The translations under genes and the position numbers were made by a program. A DNA stretch of 6,653 nucleotides. It comes from an uncultured Steroidobacteraceae bacterium (GTDB lineage Bacteria; Pseudomonadota; Gammaproteobacteria; Steroidobacterales; Steroidobacteraceae). Positions 5,956 through 6,653 of the stretch are shown here, in pieces (the stretch's first letter is position 1; each line of letters starts with the position of its first letter). Under the pieces are notes generated by a model. It saw nothing but the letters and a program-made list of their open reading frames with translations, ran no database searches and was not told the DNA's origin. The stretch is taken from contig CATPBM010000163.1 in assembly GCA_955652625.1 (NCBI GenBank), positions 1 through 6,653 of the forward strand, in the 5' to 3' direction.

Positions 5956-6653
5956 ATGCGGAAAATCAGAGCGGCCGTCATTGGCGTGGGCTATCTGGGG
6001 CGGTTCCATGCGCAAAAGTACGCGCGGGCAGCCGGTTGCGAGCTGCTCGCCGTGGTCGATTCACGCGCCGAGGCCCGCGAGCAGGTGGCGGCCGAGCTCA
6101 GGACCCGCCCGCTCGAGGACTACCACGGGCTCCTCGGCGCCGTCGATGCGGTGAGCGTCGTGACGCCCACGCCGGCGCACTTCGCCATCGCGCGCGACTT
6201 TCTCGATTCCGGTGCGCACGTGCTGGTCGAGAAGCCGATCACGGAGACGCCCGAGGAGGCGCGCGAGCTGATCGCGCGCGCCGCACGCGCCAAGCGACTG
6301 CTGCAGGTGGGGCACCTCGAACGCTTTAACGCGGCCATCCTCGCTGCCGAGCCGCACCTGAATTCGCCTCGTTTCATCGAGTGCCATCGACTCGCGCCGT
6401 ACCGCGAGCGCGGCACCGACGTGAACGTGGTGCTCGACCTCATGATCCACGACATCGACATCGTGCAGACCATCGTTGGGGTGCCGATCGCAGCCATCGA
6501 CGCCATCGGCACGCCGGTGTTCTCGGAGGAAATCGACATCGCCAACGCGCGCATCCGTTTCACTAACGGCTGCATTGCCAACGCCACCGCCTCGCGTGTA
6601 AGCCTGAAGACCGAACGCAAGATGCGCATCTTCGAAGACGACGCTTATCTGTC
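5956..6653 (+). CDS. Gfo/Idh/MocA family NAD(P)-dependent oxidoreductase, N-terminal part (runs off right edge)
   Basis: Members of this family oxidise or reduce sugars, inositols or nucleotide sugars using NAD(P). The first 232 codons are visible, out of the 300-350 usual for the family. The Rossmann dinucleotide-binding motif GVGYLG is at residues 10-15 and follows the first beta strand; an acidic residue (D35, in VVDS) sits at the end of the second strand. VVTPTPAHFAIA (68-79) and the signature EKP (92-94, with the catalytic Lys93) follow. GHLERFN (119-125) and MIHDIDIV (163-170) supply active-site His165 and Asp168. A relative acting on UDP-N-acetylglucosamine, as in lipid A or surface-sugar synthesis, is a possibility, but nothing in the window fixes the substrate. 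The ATG at 5956 begins just before the Rossmann strand and has no Shine-Dalgarno sequence; a -10-like box lies 9 nt upstream. Confidence 0.92.
   Translation, partial: MRKIRAAVIGVGYLGRFHAQKYARAAGCELLAVVDSRAEAREQVAAELRTRPLEDYHGLLGAVDAVSVVTPTPAHFAIARDFLDSGAHVLVEKPITETPEEARELIARAARAKRLLQVGHLERFNAAILAAEPHLNSPRFIECHRLAPYRERGTDVNVVLDLMIHDIDIVQTIVGVPIAAIDAIGTPVFSEEIDIANARIRFTNGCIANATASRVSLKTERKMRIFEDDAYL

Noticed and set aside
5181..5981. Minus-strand open frame of 266 codons spanning both small membrane protein genes and the start of the oxidoreductase gene
   Set aside because: It overlaps three better-supported genes in other frames. The translation is Arg/Ala/Pro-rich without membrane segments or motifs.
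1..6653. CRISPR arrays, tRNA genes, insertion sequences, retron or toxin-antitoxin modules
   Set aside because: No regularly spaced repeats, cloverleaf-like segments, transposase or reverse transcriptase motifs, or terminal inverted repeats were seen. The region reads as ordinary core chromosome.

Overview
The window is a GC-rich, densely coded stretch of bacterial chromosome. The gene content suggests a gammaproteobacterium: a full-length Prc/Tsp-type periplasmic protease, a PEP synthase regulatory protein beside PEP synthase, and a YqiB-like DUF1249 protein. High GC and several non-ATG starts would fit lineages such as Xanthomonadales, Nevskiales or Steroidobacter relatives. That placement is inference; no rRNA or species marker is present. 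I see no tRNA, rRNA, CRISPR array, insertion sequence, attachment site or phage gene.

Left block (1-1293): the first 123 codons of PEP synthase (ppsA) lie on the minus strand and run off the left edge. Divergent from it is the PEP synthase regulatory protein, a bifunctional kinase/pyrophosphorylase. This is a gluconeogenic control pair, an enzyme and the protein that switches it off and on. A GC-rich hairpin directly follows the regulator's stop codon.

Middle block (1371-3013, plus strand): a good sigma70-like promoter carrying a perfect inverted repeat leads into a DUF1249 (YqiB-like) gene. After 28 nt comes a 354-residue cytoplasmic coiled-coil protein that I do not recognise. The two look like an operon. 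The coiled-coil gene is the most genuinely unknown item here.

Right block (3030-6653): a complete Prc/Tsp carboxy-terminal protease is on the minus strand, convergent with the coiled-coil gene. Divergent from it is a small three-helix membrane protein, which converges on a second small two-helix membrane protein on the minus strand; a hairpin sits between them. A Gfo/Idh/MocA-family oxidoreductase then starts on the plus strand and runs off the right edge.

No new defence, mobile or biosynthetic system can be supported. The points worth a second look are the unknown coiled-coil protein, the repeated placement of -10-like boxes only 7-9 nt before start codons (possible leaderless mRNAs), and an operator-like GCTTGC/GCAAGC arrangement at the DUF1249 promoter.
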